A stretch of DNA of 64,000 bases from Fremontodendron californicum (GCA_030761205.1 JAULJL010000017.1:7822001-7886000); one strand, 5' to 3'. Counted from the stretch's first letter, positions 11,440 through 24,261 are shown. Numbers and translations are program-made. Notes: generated from the letters alone by a model not told the origin.

Positions 11440-11590
11440 TATTGAATTTTTATAGAGTTACCAGGTTAACCGGTTACATCAATTTGTTTTTATTTTTTTA
11501 GTTTCAATGGTTCAGATTAATTATGTTTCATCTAACGGTCTATATTTTTTGGAGCCTACCAAAATCTCATATTAAGAAACATTTGTTAGA
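11440..11590 (-). repeat. Upstream module M1, shared with 8686-8830
   Basis: The minus strand carries aaaattctaa, ggtaggctcc, gaccgttagatg and aaccggttaacc, followed by a TATA-like ctataaaaatt, upstream of the NF-YB fragment. It is similar in order and spacing to the module at 8686-8830. Confidence 0.4.
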
Positions 11591-12000
11591 ATTTTACTAT
11601 TTTCTTGCTTGGGGATAAGCTGTGAATTGCATGGATTTTACAAACTTGGAGAAAGTTTGTATTACTTTCTAATTATTCCAAAAAAAAAAGAAGAAAGAAA
11701 GAGGATTTTGTAATTTAGACAATTCTATAACAAAAGCAAAAATAAGAATAAGAAGAAAATAAAATATATAAAGGATTTAGTTAAAAAATGAAAATAAAAA
11801 ACATTTGAAATTTTAAATATATACTATTTATTTAAAAAATTAATATAAAAAAATACATAATAATCTCTTAATCTAATATTGTATAGAGTTCTTACAATGT
11901 ATGAAATAATAATATTCTAAATAAAAAAGAGTAAAAGAAAAATAAATAAATAAAGAAGAAGGGGCTTCCTGCGCTGCGAATTCAAAATTCCCACACGATC
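11591..12000. other. AT-rich spacer and distal promoter of the KNL1 gene
   Basis: No coding signal. A/T tracts run up to the GC-richer promoter that begins near 11960. Confidence 0.4.
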
Positions 12001-12008
12001 TTTCCCGC
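12001..12008 (+). promoter_or_regulatory. E2F-like site upstream of KNL1
   Basis: The octamer tttcccgc matches the E2F consensus TTTSSCGC. It lies about 165 bp before the KNL1 start codon, in a locally GC-richer stretch. E2F sites are typical of plant S/G2-phase genes, which fits a kinetochore gene. Confidence 0.55.
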
Positions 12009-12171
12009 ACAAAGCCACTCTCCACTCTCCAGTCCCCACACCCCTACCGAGCAGAACGCACAAGCAAAGACAAAATGCACTTCAATTTATGAACCCTAAT
12101 TCCCAAATTATTTTCCTATTTCCCCCCAAATTTCCTCGCTTTCTCTCTCTCTCTCTCTCTCCTCCGCAAGA

Positions 12172-15100
12172 ATGGCATCCAAAATCCCCGACGAACCACG
12201 CTGCAACACGCAGGAAACTGACGAAGAAACCACCGCGTTTAGGAAGAAACGGTCGCGGCGCGTTAGCTTCGCCGACCGCGAGATCACCTCGGTCCACATC
12301 TTCAACCGCGACGACGACGACTACGAGACCCCGTCAGATTCTACTCCGAAGACAGCCTCTGAACCGGAAAAGGAAGTACTGGGTCTCTTTAGGGATTTGG
12401 TGGGTAGTGATGGCTCCAACAGTGGTGATGACAATGAGGATGAAGATGACGACGTTTTGAGTGCGAGAAAGTCGTTCTTGAGGCCGATGGAGTCACCATC
12501 TCCTGGTGGAAGTAGCACAGTTGGATCTGCTGCTTCCAATGATGGTCAGTTTGGGTTGCATTGTTAAGTTTTAGCTAGCATTTGTTTTGGTTTACTAGAT
12601 TTAGGGTTTATGATTGTAGGCTTGGTTTGGTTGTTATTTTTGTTGCGCAAAAATTGCAACTTCGATATAAAAGCACATAGTAATGTCTTGAATAATTAGA
12701 AGTTAAGAATTTAGTTTAAGTGAATAATAAAATGCTTTATTTTACTTTTATATACACAACAATTATGTTTGAAGGTTACTATGTTTTAGTACTTTCATCT
12801 TTTATCAGATAATTTTTCTTATCACCTTTTGTTTTTACTTTGTTGCAATTTTTTCAGGCTCCATTTGATTGGTGCTTTTTCTTCAAAAAGCAAAGAAGCA
12901 AAAAGCGAGTTTCGATACAAAAGCAAAGAATTTTTTTTGAAAGATTATAATAACATATGTAATTTTTTTAGATGGAAAATGCATGATCCTACTTCTAGAT
13001 AGACTAATTATAATTGGTGTTAGTGTGTTACATTTTTAGTTATTTCCACATTTTAAATCAATTATGATGTTGCTTTTTACCTTTTGGTTTTACTTTATAT
13101 CACAAGTAGCGAAAGTATCAAACAAACAAGCCTAACTAATGCGTTATTAGTGAGATAGAAAAGCATTTATGTTCTGTTTTTAGGAGAAAGCTAATGAATA
13201 GAATGGTTGATGCTAATAATTGCCATCTTTTGAGGTGTCTGTTCAAATGTCTTGTTGCAGAAGACAACTTTTTTGGACCTGTGTCCGCAAACTTTATTCG
13301 ACCTGGAAGGTTATCTGATTCTGCTGCTTCAGATGATAACCATGATATCACGATGGATTCGACAACATTTTCGATGCATTTTCGTAGCATTGTGCGATCA
13401 GAGTCAGGAGATCTCAATACTTCAACAGGAGTTCGTCTTGCATCTGAAGAGAAGACGCCTTGCCAAGCTACCATGCCTTCTGATCCGGAAAGTTTGATGG
13501 TGTTAACAAAGGTGAAGAAGCTAGAGTCTCCGTCAGCTCTTCCTATTAATAAATTTAGTGGTGGTAGAGATTCTAATGACATGACTCTTGTTGGAGAAAG
13601 CATGCATAGGTATGATTATGGGAGGCTCTCTCCCACCTTGGAAGCACTTTTGGCAGAAGGCAGTAAGGAGTTTATTGCCATTCCTTCTTATGATTCCACC
13701 AGTCCAAAGTTATTAATGAGTGAATTTGCTGTATCTCATGATAACGGGAATGACTGCATACATTATGAGAATTCAGAGCCCTGCAACATTAATAATCATG
13801 ATATGTCTGGTAAGGGCGTTTCTATTTCTCAGGACAAACTGGTTGAGGCTACAGTTGATTCAACAACCACTCATATTGATCAAATTATGTGTGACTCCTT
13901 GTTGAACACAAAAGATGGTCCAGTTGCTGAAGATTTTGTTGATCACCTAATGCAAACTCCTAATCAGCTGAACAAAGTACGTTCTCCGATCAATCTGATC
14001 TTAACTAGACTACTTTCTCAATATTTTGGTTATTTTGTTTTCAATAATTTAATTTGGTAATTCAGTGAACAAAGTACGTTCTCCAATCAATCTACTGTTA
14101 CTTAAGATTGTTTTTCTCAATATTTTGGTTATTTTCTTTTGAATAATTTAATTTGGTAATAAGTAGATTCACATGGGGTGTTGTTACACGATGGGATTCT
14201 TGGAGTTTTCATTTATATTATGGTGCTTTTCTATCCTAATATCTGCATAATCAATTTTTTTTTTTTAAAGATGTGGGCTATAATTCTATTCTATTTAGAA
14301 ATCTATATTTCAATGCAATGACATGTCATAGATGCATCTATTGCACTTGTCAACTCATGAAGGATTATTGCACTAGTTTTCATTGACAAAACTTCATATA
14401 TTTCTTTCATAGACACCCTTAGCTGAAGATGGTGAAAGAAATTTGTATACTTTTTCCATTGTTCAGTTATTATCGTGATTTTCATCAGGAGGAACTAAGG
14501 CATGGATTTGCACTCTTGCTTAATTGTTTCGATTTCAGGGAAATCAGGAGATTTCTGAAGTTGTGTCTGGAACAAGTGTGTTGAATTCTGAGTTCCTTGC
14601 TGTCACTACTGGTACCCCACTGAACCAGAGTAGTGAAACTTTTCAGTTAGATTTTTTCAAACAGTTTGAATATGGAAATCAGCCTCCAACTAAAGATGTG
14701 TTGAAAGAAAATTCTCCTCAGGATAAAAGAAATACTTCTAATGTTGGTCACACTTCTAATCAGCCACTTGAGTCTCCATTAGCAGGGTCCATACACTCAT
14801 TATCTGCTAAAAGACAAGAAATACTTCTGGATGTTACAAATTCACCTAGACATGCACTATCTGTTACTCCTTCCCCAAAACAACCAGGTTCTGTTTTGAG
14901 TAAGGGAAGCATAAAACAAGGTGGGAGCATGCCATCCATTCTGAAAAGTAATTCCAAGTTAAAAATTCTGGAGCCTTCTCCCTGTGCTTCTGCTTTCAAT
15001 GATGGAATTGTAAGGTCAAAACTCAGAGTATCAGAGTCCCTTGCTTCTACAGCTGGTTCATTCAGTACAATTATGGAGGAAATGAGTGACGGTCTTCAGT

Positions 15101-18100
15101 GCCAACAAGCTACTGCCCCCACTATTAATTTAGAGGAGCAGTTATCTGCTGTTGATTTGAAGCAGGGGAAAATGGATTGTAATGGTCTTGGAACTCCAAA
15201 AGACATCATTAGTTTGAGCCAAGATGGAGAGACCACAGGACTTACAAACGGTAAAGAATATAACAACAAATCTACTGAAAGAATGGCCAAAATTACTTCA
15301 CCATCTAGGTTTACTCACTCAGGAAAGAAAGTGATGCATCATTCTTTGACATCAGTAGATCCTGTAGATGAGACACCCGTAACTTCCACATTTAATTCCT
15401 CACCAACAGAGATCACACTTGAAATTAGCAAAGATAAGAGAGATACTGATACGCCTTATAAGCTTGTTTCTCCTCTGGTGAATAGGTTAATTGAGAAGTT
15501 GTCATCACCATCAGAACATCAAGGCAGTCTGTCTGGCAATTTAAAGCTTCATGGTCAGGATAACAGTGTCATTATTGTTTCTAGACGAGAATGCGACTCA
15601 GTAGAAACAGTTCTTAACAGTAACTATTTAACTGCAACAGCTGAAAACAGAACACAGTCCGGCTCACCACTTTTTAAGCTTAACTGTTTAATAGACTCTT
15701 CTATAGTAAAAAGGGTGGATGGAAGAGAAAGTAATGGATTTGATTTGCAGAATACTTCTGAAACCTTGAGGAACTTCCCTGATGGGATTGCTCCGAAACT
15801 GCAGTCAGGAAGCCCAGAGAAAAGCATCCAGACTGCAATTGAGGTAACCCAGTCCAGTGAATATTTTATCAAGGAAGAGATGAAAGTTTCTTCTGCTTCC
15901 CCAGGTGCACATAGACATAGGAGTAAAAATGAGTGGTCGCCTCGTAAGGTAAATATCTTCCTCTATATCTTCTCTCAATCTCAGTTGCAGCCTACTGCAA
16001 ATCAAGCCTTTCCCTTGTTTTTTGATGTCAACGCTAGCCTGAGTGCTTCCTAGCTCTTAATTCATATTATAGCTGACATTTAAACCTGGTGCTATGATTG
16101 CTCAGACCCCCTCCAAAAAGAAGCAAACTCAGAGTCCCACTTCAAAAGAACCAAGTTCGAGCCCCTGTAGAAAAGAAATGCATAGGGCATTACATTGTGA
16201 TAATATGCAACTCACTGTTGCAAAAGATGTGGTATCTCTTAACTGCAGTTCAACTGTAAAAAGGATTGATGACTGCCATCAAAGATCCGCATCGAATCCA
16301 AGTCCTCTCCAAGACATTAAGAACTCTTCAAAAAGAAAAAGGGCAAGTGAAGAAGTACCTTTTGCAGATGTGCACAATGCAGATAAAAATAACTGTATCC
16401 AGCGAAAATTTCATCAAGTGGGAGAAAAAAATATGGAGCATATGTTGGAATATACGAATGGAAGTAACATAGGAAATGAGAGGATTGAAGGTGTCAGAAC
16501 ATTGATGAATTGGACTGATGTATGTGTACCATGTTGCTAATTTTTTGCACATCCAGGTTTGCTGATATACAATGCAAAATTTTCCTGTTACCTTTCCTGT
16601 TGAATTTGATTTATAGAGCTTATATTGCAGATTTCGCTCAAACTATCGGCAGATACAAATCAGCTACTGTCTCCATGTTTTGATAAACTAAATATAAAAG
16701 TGGTACATACCTTGTTTTCTTAAATTTACTGCATCCATTACAACATTTTCCGAAATGCAGGTTAAAAATACTGATAACATCTTTTCATAACCTAAATTCC
16801 CACGTAATAGTTTCCTTTTTTTCTTTTGCTTTGCCTCAATAATTTGAATGTGCAGATAAACATGTTGGAAGATATATTGCTTCATCAGCAGAAGGTTAAT
16901 ATATTGGAGATGCATTGTTCTGAAATCCAATCCCAGCTATGCTCAGTAAGTAAAATTGCCAACTTAAGCTTTTGCAGAGGCACTCCTTGCTTCCCCTTAC
17001 TCTTAACAAACTAGACTATCATATTGCTGATACCACTCTTATATATTGCTGTCGGCAGGCATATGATCAATCCAGCAATATTCGGCATAAGAGGTGGTTC
17101 CACTCTATCCTCACTGCTGTATCATGAATGTGACTAATATTGTTTTCTGTAATTATCATGGAAACTGGTTTACCATTTTAAGTGGTAAAGTTGCTGAAAT
17201 GATGTCCTTGCAGAGTAGCTGAAACAAGGCCATTGCTCTACAGAATAGTCTGTGAAAAGGCTAAATTGCAGTTGAGGCATGTGAAGCGTGAAAGATTGCT
17301 GGTATTTGCTTTCCTCTCTTTCTTTCTTTTTTCATTGCTCAAATGCGTATTCTTGTTACCTGCCTATATTTCTCAATGCAGAAACAGGTACAGTTACTGA
17401 AAACCGGAGTTCGGGAGTCTCAAATGTTGAAGTTAAATTGTGTTAGACATTCATCTGTTTCTGCTGAAAAAGACACTCAACTTGACGAGAATTCACATTC
17501 TGTTAGAATTGGACACAACCTTGAGGTACACTCATCAGTTATAAGATGTGGATCTATTCCTTTTGTCCTTTGGTGCTATAAAAGCTGCTGGTGTTCATCT
17601 TTCTGCTTTGTTTTATTATGGATTTTCATCCTTTTTAATTTGTATACTCAGACGGTTAAAAAGGAAAAAGGTATGCACCAGTGAAACCATGTTTTTATTT
17701 TAAATGAAATCCTCATGCGTTTGGGTTCATATGGCTCCCAGTTTTCAATAGTATGTTTTAATTTCTATGAAAACCATTTGAGTGGCTAAGAATTTTCTCA
17801 CTGCTTCTCTTTTTAGTGTATCTATCATAATTTATTGTTGTACTTGTCGCAGCTGGTATAAGATGGGCTTATACATATGTCAACCTAAACTGGATGCAGA
17901 ATTATAGTTATTTCCTCTTAACCTTTTAAGATATCTCAATGATAAAGAAAATTAGAATTATTACCTTGGAAGATTCTGGCTCATATTTGCTTAAAAGTTT
18001 TATTGACTTTATTTCGAGTAAGATATCATGGTTTTTTGGATTATTAATAATCTATAAGTCTTCAGTTTGAATAACAATATTTGCACGATACATATATATA

Positions 18101-21100
18101 TATCATGTGATTGTTCAAAATAATAAAAAGAATATCTTTATGTTTTAAGGGAATTGTCTTCTATATATTATGAAATAATACTAAAATTCAGCATAAAGCA
18201 TACCAGAGGCAGTATGTGGAGAACTCTTACATCTGTTGCTTTTTAAAATGATGCTATTAGCATTCCATCAGCTATAACCAAAATCAGTATTCCAAATTTT
18301 TATGATTCATACTTTCTCTTAACATGTTGTGTTTTACAGTTGAATTGCTCAGTGCCTCTTATATTGTCTTAAAAGATATGGGTAATTGATATTTGGTTTC
18401 TATGCTGTCTTTGGATCATGACAGGGAGTGAATGATAAACTTACCGCAATGAAGCATGAGGCTGAAGCTCTGGAAGAGAAAATAAAAAATTTAACCAAGT
18501 CTTTTCACATTTACTGTAAGATAAAAGGAGAACCGAGTTGTTCTGATACTATTGAATTGTGTCATCTAAAGAAGAGAACTTGTTGCAGATTTATACGCCG
18601 GGATATGCAGGTCTGTTTAACTCTTGGTATTCTTCTCAAAACACAGTAGAAATTATTTTATATAACTGAGGCATAACCTGTGTTATTTCTTCAGTTGTGG
18701 GAGGTTGATGATTTGCAGAATAGGAATGACCATCACAATGTTGTTCTCAACTACCATGGGTTCATCTTTCAGAGGTTTTCTTTTTTTAATTTATTTTTCT
18801 TTGACAAAAACTTGTTATGTCAGAAAAGTTTTACATTTATTCTTACATTTTGGTGATCTGCAGTCTCACATTAAATAGTGGTCCAAATTCAAGCATTTTT
18901 GTTGCAAACAAATTGAACGCTATATACATCAGTAAGGTAACCAAATCAACCATTTAGATGTAATCTTTTTTTCTTCCCTGTTTCATTTGTCATGCTTATC
19001 TCTTAATTTTGATCTTGTTCATTAGAACCTTCCAAACATGGATGCTTGCTCTGCATTTGCTTTTGTCTTTAACCATGAATCCACTAAGAAGTATGTTGGG
19101 CCCAAAAGTCTGGCACAAGAAACACAAGTAAGTACTTCTGTCTCATAATTTCTTGTGTCTTCTGCTTTTCTCTTCTGAATTAAAACAAATTATTTCAGTT
19201 TAATTTCTATCATAGACAAACACCACGCTTATGCTTTGGTTAATGAAGCTATAGTACATATTTTCGAGTTTCGAGCAAGTGATTCTGTGGTTTCTTGCTG
19301 TTATCTTTGCTCTAACTTAGCTTGCTGAACTTTACTTGATATTTGTTCGTGGTGCACTATTTTTGTTATCTCAGGAATTTCAGAGTGTTTCAGGACAGAA
19401 GCAATGTTTGAAATTATTTTCACTTTCTTTTGTTCTGATTATGCAGAGAACCAGTTCACTTTTAAGAAATCTGCTTGATGTGGTTGAGGAAGTGCAGAGA
19501 GCACAGTTAGAGATTAGAAATCTGACACTAACTAGTTTTCATTCTCCATCTGGTACTCTTTTGTCTCCTCCTTATTATGTTATCTGGATTTGTGATTGTG
19601 AGTTTGTGATGATTTGGTTTAAATCTTGAATCAATGGCTTAGGAGAATTTGAAATTTGATTCTTTTCTTCAGGCAACCAATGTAGAGATGGATGACGTGA
19701 TCACATTTCTTGTTGGATATAATGCCATTTAAACCCTTTGCATGTTTATCCATCCACGAAACTGTCTTATTTATTCTTTTGTTTTTTAATTTTTCTTGAT
19801 TGTGATGGAGCTTATGAATTTGGGTTTTCTGGATGTTTTTATTTACTAGTGGTAGGATGGGATATACACTCATGAAACTAATAATGGATAGATTTTTTAA
19901 TTTCCTTGGCTCTTTCTTCAGTCAGTTGGACAAACTCAGTCAAGGTAAAGTCTGATATTGATGGCTGGTGCAAGACCATTCAAAGTTTTAATGCTTCTGT
20001 CCCATCCAATTACTTTTATATAGTATGGTTGTAAAAAGGTTTTGGCATAGCCCATAAATGGCTCGACAAAGTTGAATCTCTGTTGAGTTTAGTTATTTTT
20101 GCACTAATGTCCCTAAAGAGACAATAGTAACTTCGTTATCATGGCTTCCTAGTTGTCATCTGCCTCTTGATTTCCAGTACTGTTATTACTTATGACTCTT
20201 ATAATTTATGCAGTTCTTTATTATCTGATGTATTCATTGCTTGGTTTCTTGGCTGTCCTAATTTCTAAGTCATTGTAATATCAATTTGCCAAATAACCTG
20301 TTCCGTAGTTTCCTTTTCTCCATTCACTAAATGTATATGCAAAACCTACCCCCAGCTCTCTTGTCTGTCCAGTTTTAAGCCCTATGTCTGCCAAAAGAAC
20401 ATATTTTTTCAGATTGAAACTTGATAGCACCTCTGTGGTTTGCAGCTAAGCAGCTGGATTTGCAGCTTGCTTTCATTGATTTTGACAGTGGCATAAAGGT
20501 GATGATCACTCTTGACATGACATGTTTGAGCTGGTAAAGTTTTTGCATAAATTGTATTTTTCTACTTTTTCACTGATATGCATTTTGCAAATCTGATGCT
20601 TTATGTTATAAATGAATTGGCTGGATTGATGTGCGATCTTTTCATGTGGTTGGAAAATTTATGCTCTAAGGAGAATGGACTAATTTGTAACAACTGTATA
20701 ATATATCCAGAGCAATGAGCATTGCCAAAGAGTTTGTAATTGCTTTGTGCATTATGTTGATTTTATACTAGTTTCTATGGATTGGTTTGGTTCATTAATT
20801 ATTTTAGACTTCAAATTAGTGTCTTTTTTTCTTTTTCCGAGAAAAAAATTATTCGTAGTTCAAACAGTCAGATATATTTAGAATGAGTTCAGCTTACCTA
20901 ACATTGGATTAACTGGTTACTGTTTCTTGAATGTTATATTATTGGTCTTTCCGTAAAAGTGCCATAGGTGTTCAGCTCTCTTTAGGTCATCATTTTCTTC
21001 ACTTGTGATTCAGATTGTAATGTAAGTCAAATTTAGATAACAATTCTTTACAAGTTCAATATGTTACCCGGACTCGGAGTGAGTGTAGGATACGAGTATG

Positions 21101-21600
21101 CTTAATTTTTTCTAAGTTTTTCCATATATTTGGAGGATCGTACCCTCATATCCATTTCCGAATATATGCCTCACACAGGTGTTGGTTACAGGCACTTTAG
21201 GAAAATGAAGAGTCCGGGTAACATAGGTTCAACCGTTGGAGTAGATCATGTAATAGTCTAATATAAATATTAGTTCTGGACACTTTTGGTTGACTGCTCA
21301 TTCCTTTGTATGTGCTATGCATCAACAGGCATCAAGGCAGATATGTTCTGTTATAATTTTGTCAAATAATTATACTGACTGACTGACTGGTCTTGTTTCT
21401 TGGTTTCTTACAGTGGGGTTTATCCTTCAGAGATCCTGCCTTATCATATACAGACTCCCACCACTGGGACAGAAAACCTACAGCGTCGACCGCTCTCGGC
21501 TGAAATAAAAGCTGCATTGGGGAACCTTAGTGCTGGATATTCAAGGATTATAAGGCTCTGTAGGTGTGTTTCCCTGGTGGTGCAATCTTCAGGCAGGTGA
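12172..21600 (+). CDS. KNL1: KNL1/Spc7-type outer kinetochore scaffold protein
   Basis: Sixteen exons: 12172-12544, 13261-13976, 14539-15948, 16106-16519, 16631-16699, 16856-16945, 17059-17093, 17214-17301, 17382-17525, 18425-18610, 18695-18774, 18864-18936, 19026-19127, 19447-19552, 20446-20533 and 21414-21600. All joins use GT-AG sites in matching phase and give about 1386 residues. The N-terminus carries SRRVSFADREIT; RVSF (residues 30-33) is the classic PP1-docking motif of KNL1. A MELT-like motif, DITMDSTTFSMHF, is near 153-165. A long disordered Ser/Thr-rich middle follows, then from about residue 970 a Spc7-type coiled coil (INMLEDILLHQQ, ETRPLLYRIVCEKAK, NDKLTAMKHEAEALEEKIK) and a C-terminal region expected to form RWD domains that bind the Mis12 complex. 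The protein should link centromeres to the checkpoint (BUB-type) machinery. An in-frame ATG and the E2F-like site support the start. Intron 15 holds a MITE. Confidence 0.9.
13970..14160 (+). repeat. Tandem duplication covering the exon 2 donor of KNL1
   Basis: The sequence from gaacaaagtacgttctcc to ataatttaatttggtaat occurs twice, at about 13970-14062 and 14065-14160. The first copy holds the end of exon 2 and its donor (aacaaa|gtacgt). The second copy carries a second potential donor with the same context inside intron 2. Confidence 0.85.
21061..21224 (+). mobile_element. Mutator-like MITE, copy 2 of 5 (intron 15 of KNL1)
   Basis: The ends atgttacccggact and agtccgggtaacat are perfect 14-bp inverted repeats. 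The flanks share gttcaa, a probable partial target duplication. The internal sequence (ctaagttttt, tatttggaggatc) matches copies 1 and 3. Confidence 0.8.
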
Positions 21601-22003
21601 TTAGGTTTTTTTAACCATATTAAACAAGATAGAAGGGACATCAATAATTTGTAAGAGGTCTCTCTCTGTTGCTTGTTTGAGCCTTATGTTCTGTTTCTTT
21701 CTTCTTTTTTGCAAATTGTTCTACAAAAGTGACGACTTGCCCTGACATCTTTAGTAAATGGTAGATTAGATTTCTTTATATTTGTTTTAGAACACCTTAA
21801 AGTAGCCAGTTTACCTGAATGCAACGACTTTGAAGTAAAATGCACTCTATAAAAGCTGCCTCCGTTTAATGCATGGCTAATCTTTTCAACTTTTTCCATT
21901 TTTTCTTCCCATCTTGTCTGTTTGTTTGTTCATTTCAAGCAGTCTTGTCAGTGAAGTTCTGGGGAAGCTCCTTGATATGGTCATTTATTAAAATTGGACC
22001 AGA
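21601..22003 (+). other. 3' flank of KNL1
   Basis: Probable 3' untranslated region and downstream sequence. No further coding exon was recognised. Confidence 0.4.
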
Positions 22004-22390
22004 CCGATCAGTTAGAATCAAAAATTGATGGTCTGTCTAGTCCGAATAGTATATTTAAATCGAGTCAAAATCGATTCAACTGGTAAAAAATCAGATTGAG
22101 CCGGTAAAAAATCGATTTTATGTATATTTTTTTTTAAAAATTTATTTGTAATTAATGAGATTTGAATCTTTAACTTCTTAATTTTAATTAAAAATCAAAT
22201 CATTAAACCAAATGCATTTTTTTTTGTTAATTATTAACTATATTTAGTATTTATTTAACATAAACTTAGTGTTTAAATATAAAAAAGAAAAATTCATCAA
22301 ATCGGCTGATCCAACCCTTTTTATTGAAAACCAGAGATATGACCGGTTCGACTTTCGATTTGATTTTTTTACCTTGGATATGGAATGAAT
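22004..22390. mobile_element. MITE-like repeat with diverged Asn-Gln-poor, non-coding interior (gaccggtt-type ends)
   Basis: The left part (gaccgatcagttagaatc, aaaatcgattcaactgg) and the right part (gaccggttcgactttcg) are rough inverted counterparts. The middle contains actatatttagtatttattt, whose reverse complement recurs in the elements at 48978-49330 and 50660-51010. No coding capacity. Confidence 0.45.
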
Positions 22391-24101
22391 TACATCATTC
22401 AATTGTTTTAGTATTTTTTTGCTAATTTTCATAAAAAATTGCAAATTTTCTTATCAAAGTATTTAGAAAATTTAGTATTATTGATTATTGTTACATTTAT
22501 AATTGTATATTATCAAATTATTTAATTATTTTTTAATAAAAAGTGATATTATAGTATTTTATTATTTTTATATCTATTAACTATTAAATTACTTAATTTA
22601 TTATTATCTTTAATAAAAAATAATACTACTATTTTTTTATTATTCTTACATCTATTAGTTATTAAATTACTTAAATTCTTACTCTTTCTAATAAAAAGTA
22701 ATATTACTGCATTTTATTATTTATGCATTTATTATTTATCAAACTACTTAAACCTTTTACTCTATATAATAAATATTATTGTATTTTATTATCTAAACAT
22801 CTATTTATTATTAAATTACTTAATTTTCTTATTTTACTTAACACAAAATAGTAATATTACTTTTTTATCATATTTCTTATTTTTACGACTTTAGGTAATA
22901 ATAAATGATATTATCATATTTCTTCACTTTACATTTATTTGTTATCAAATTACCATTTTTTATGCTAGATGACACAAAATGATATTACCATATGTTAAAT
23001 TATAATATTTTTAATTAGTTATAATATATGAAAATTATATCTTAAAATTAATTACTTTGATACTTTTTTTATTACAAATGATGTAAAAGTGGTATTACAG
23101 TTTTATATTTTATTAATTTCACAACTTTCATTTTATATTTATTTGTTATCAATTATTTTATTTATTAATTTATATATTAAAAAATATAATTATTATATTT
23201 TAATTTTTATCTATATTTTAGTACTTACATTTAGTTGTTATTATATTACTTTATTTGTTATCAAACATGATAAAAAATAGTATTATTACTTTTTGTTATT
23301 TTTATACACAAGTTCTATTTGATTAACACATTTTGCTATTTTTTTTTTATATATAAATTTTGATTTTCCTTTTAGAAATAAGTATGAGCTCAGAAAATTT
23401 ATTTTATATTTTAAGATTGAAAGTGCAAACAAATTGAGTTACTCATGAAGTACTTAGGTTGGATTAGATAAATACTCTAATTTGATTATTTACCATCGAT
23501 TTGAGCTTGAGCTGCTCAAATATAATGAGTGAAATCAAGTTCGAATTTTGTAATACTCGACGAAAACTTAATTATTGAGCTTTTAATTAATTTATTTTTT
23601 CATTCTCTTTTCAATATTATACATATGATTTGAGATTGAGTCAAGTTTTGAATGTTGGAGAAATTAAATGGTGAAGTGCAGCATTTTTCACAAATGAAAC
23701 GAGAGCCAAGCACTGCTTGCTAATCAATGAGGTTAGCTTTTATCTTTCCTTTGAAAAAGAAAAGTTGCCAAGTGAGAATTACAATTTAGTTGTTGAAGTG
23801 TGTACATCATTCTTGTCTGAAATTGTAAATACTAGGACCACCTTTTAAAACCATTGTAGGATATTGAATTTGTTTTTCGGAGAAATTGGAAAGAATGATT
23901 ATTTGATTGATTGTAAGTGGAGTTTAAAACTTTCGTCGAGTTTAGAAATGAGATATTTTTATAAGGTATAATAAAAAGAGTTCGTTTTTTATATATTTAC
24001 GGTAAAAAAATTTCACTTCATAAATATGTTAAGAGATTATCATATATTTCACTTTTTTTTTTAATTTTTTATTATACTCTAAAAGTATGTGTCATCCAAT
24101 T
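22391..24101. other. AT-rich spacer
   Basis: Very AT-rich. A recurring pattern, attatttttatatctattaactattaaattactta, decays over 22560-22870 in four or five rough copies of about 90-100 bp. A gagcttgagctgctc motif at about 23508 resembles the elements at 24.3 and 24.9 kb. No gene was seen. Confidence 0.45.
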
Positions 24102-24230
24102 AATTTGTTTGTAAAGTTTAATAATTTCACTGTGGATGAATATGATAATCTTTTAATAAAAATATTAAAAATTAATATAATAAAAAATAAATTAATTTTT
24201 AACTCGTTAATGAAGTTTTTATACTTCACC

Positions 24231-24261
<31 letters not shown>

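Noticed and set aside
13136..13603. 155-residue minus-strand frame opposite KNL1 exon 2
   Set aside because: It is a shadow of the KNL1 exon, with no motif of its own.
16761..16790. Alternative KNL1 acceptor at gaaatgcag (16760)
   Set aside because: The frame from this acceptor meets TAA after nine codons, while the acceptor before 16856 gives an open, in-phase exon.
17652..17670. Extra 19-bp exon in KNL1 (acg gtt aaa aag gaa aaa g)
   Set aside because: It has splice-like borders, but including it shifts the frame and gives a stop at the start of the exon at 18425.
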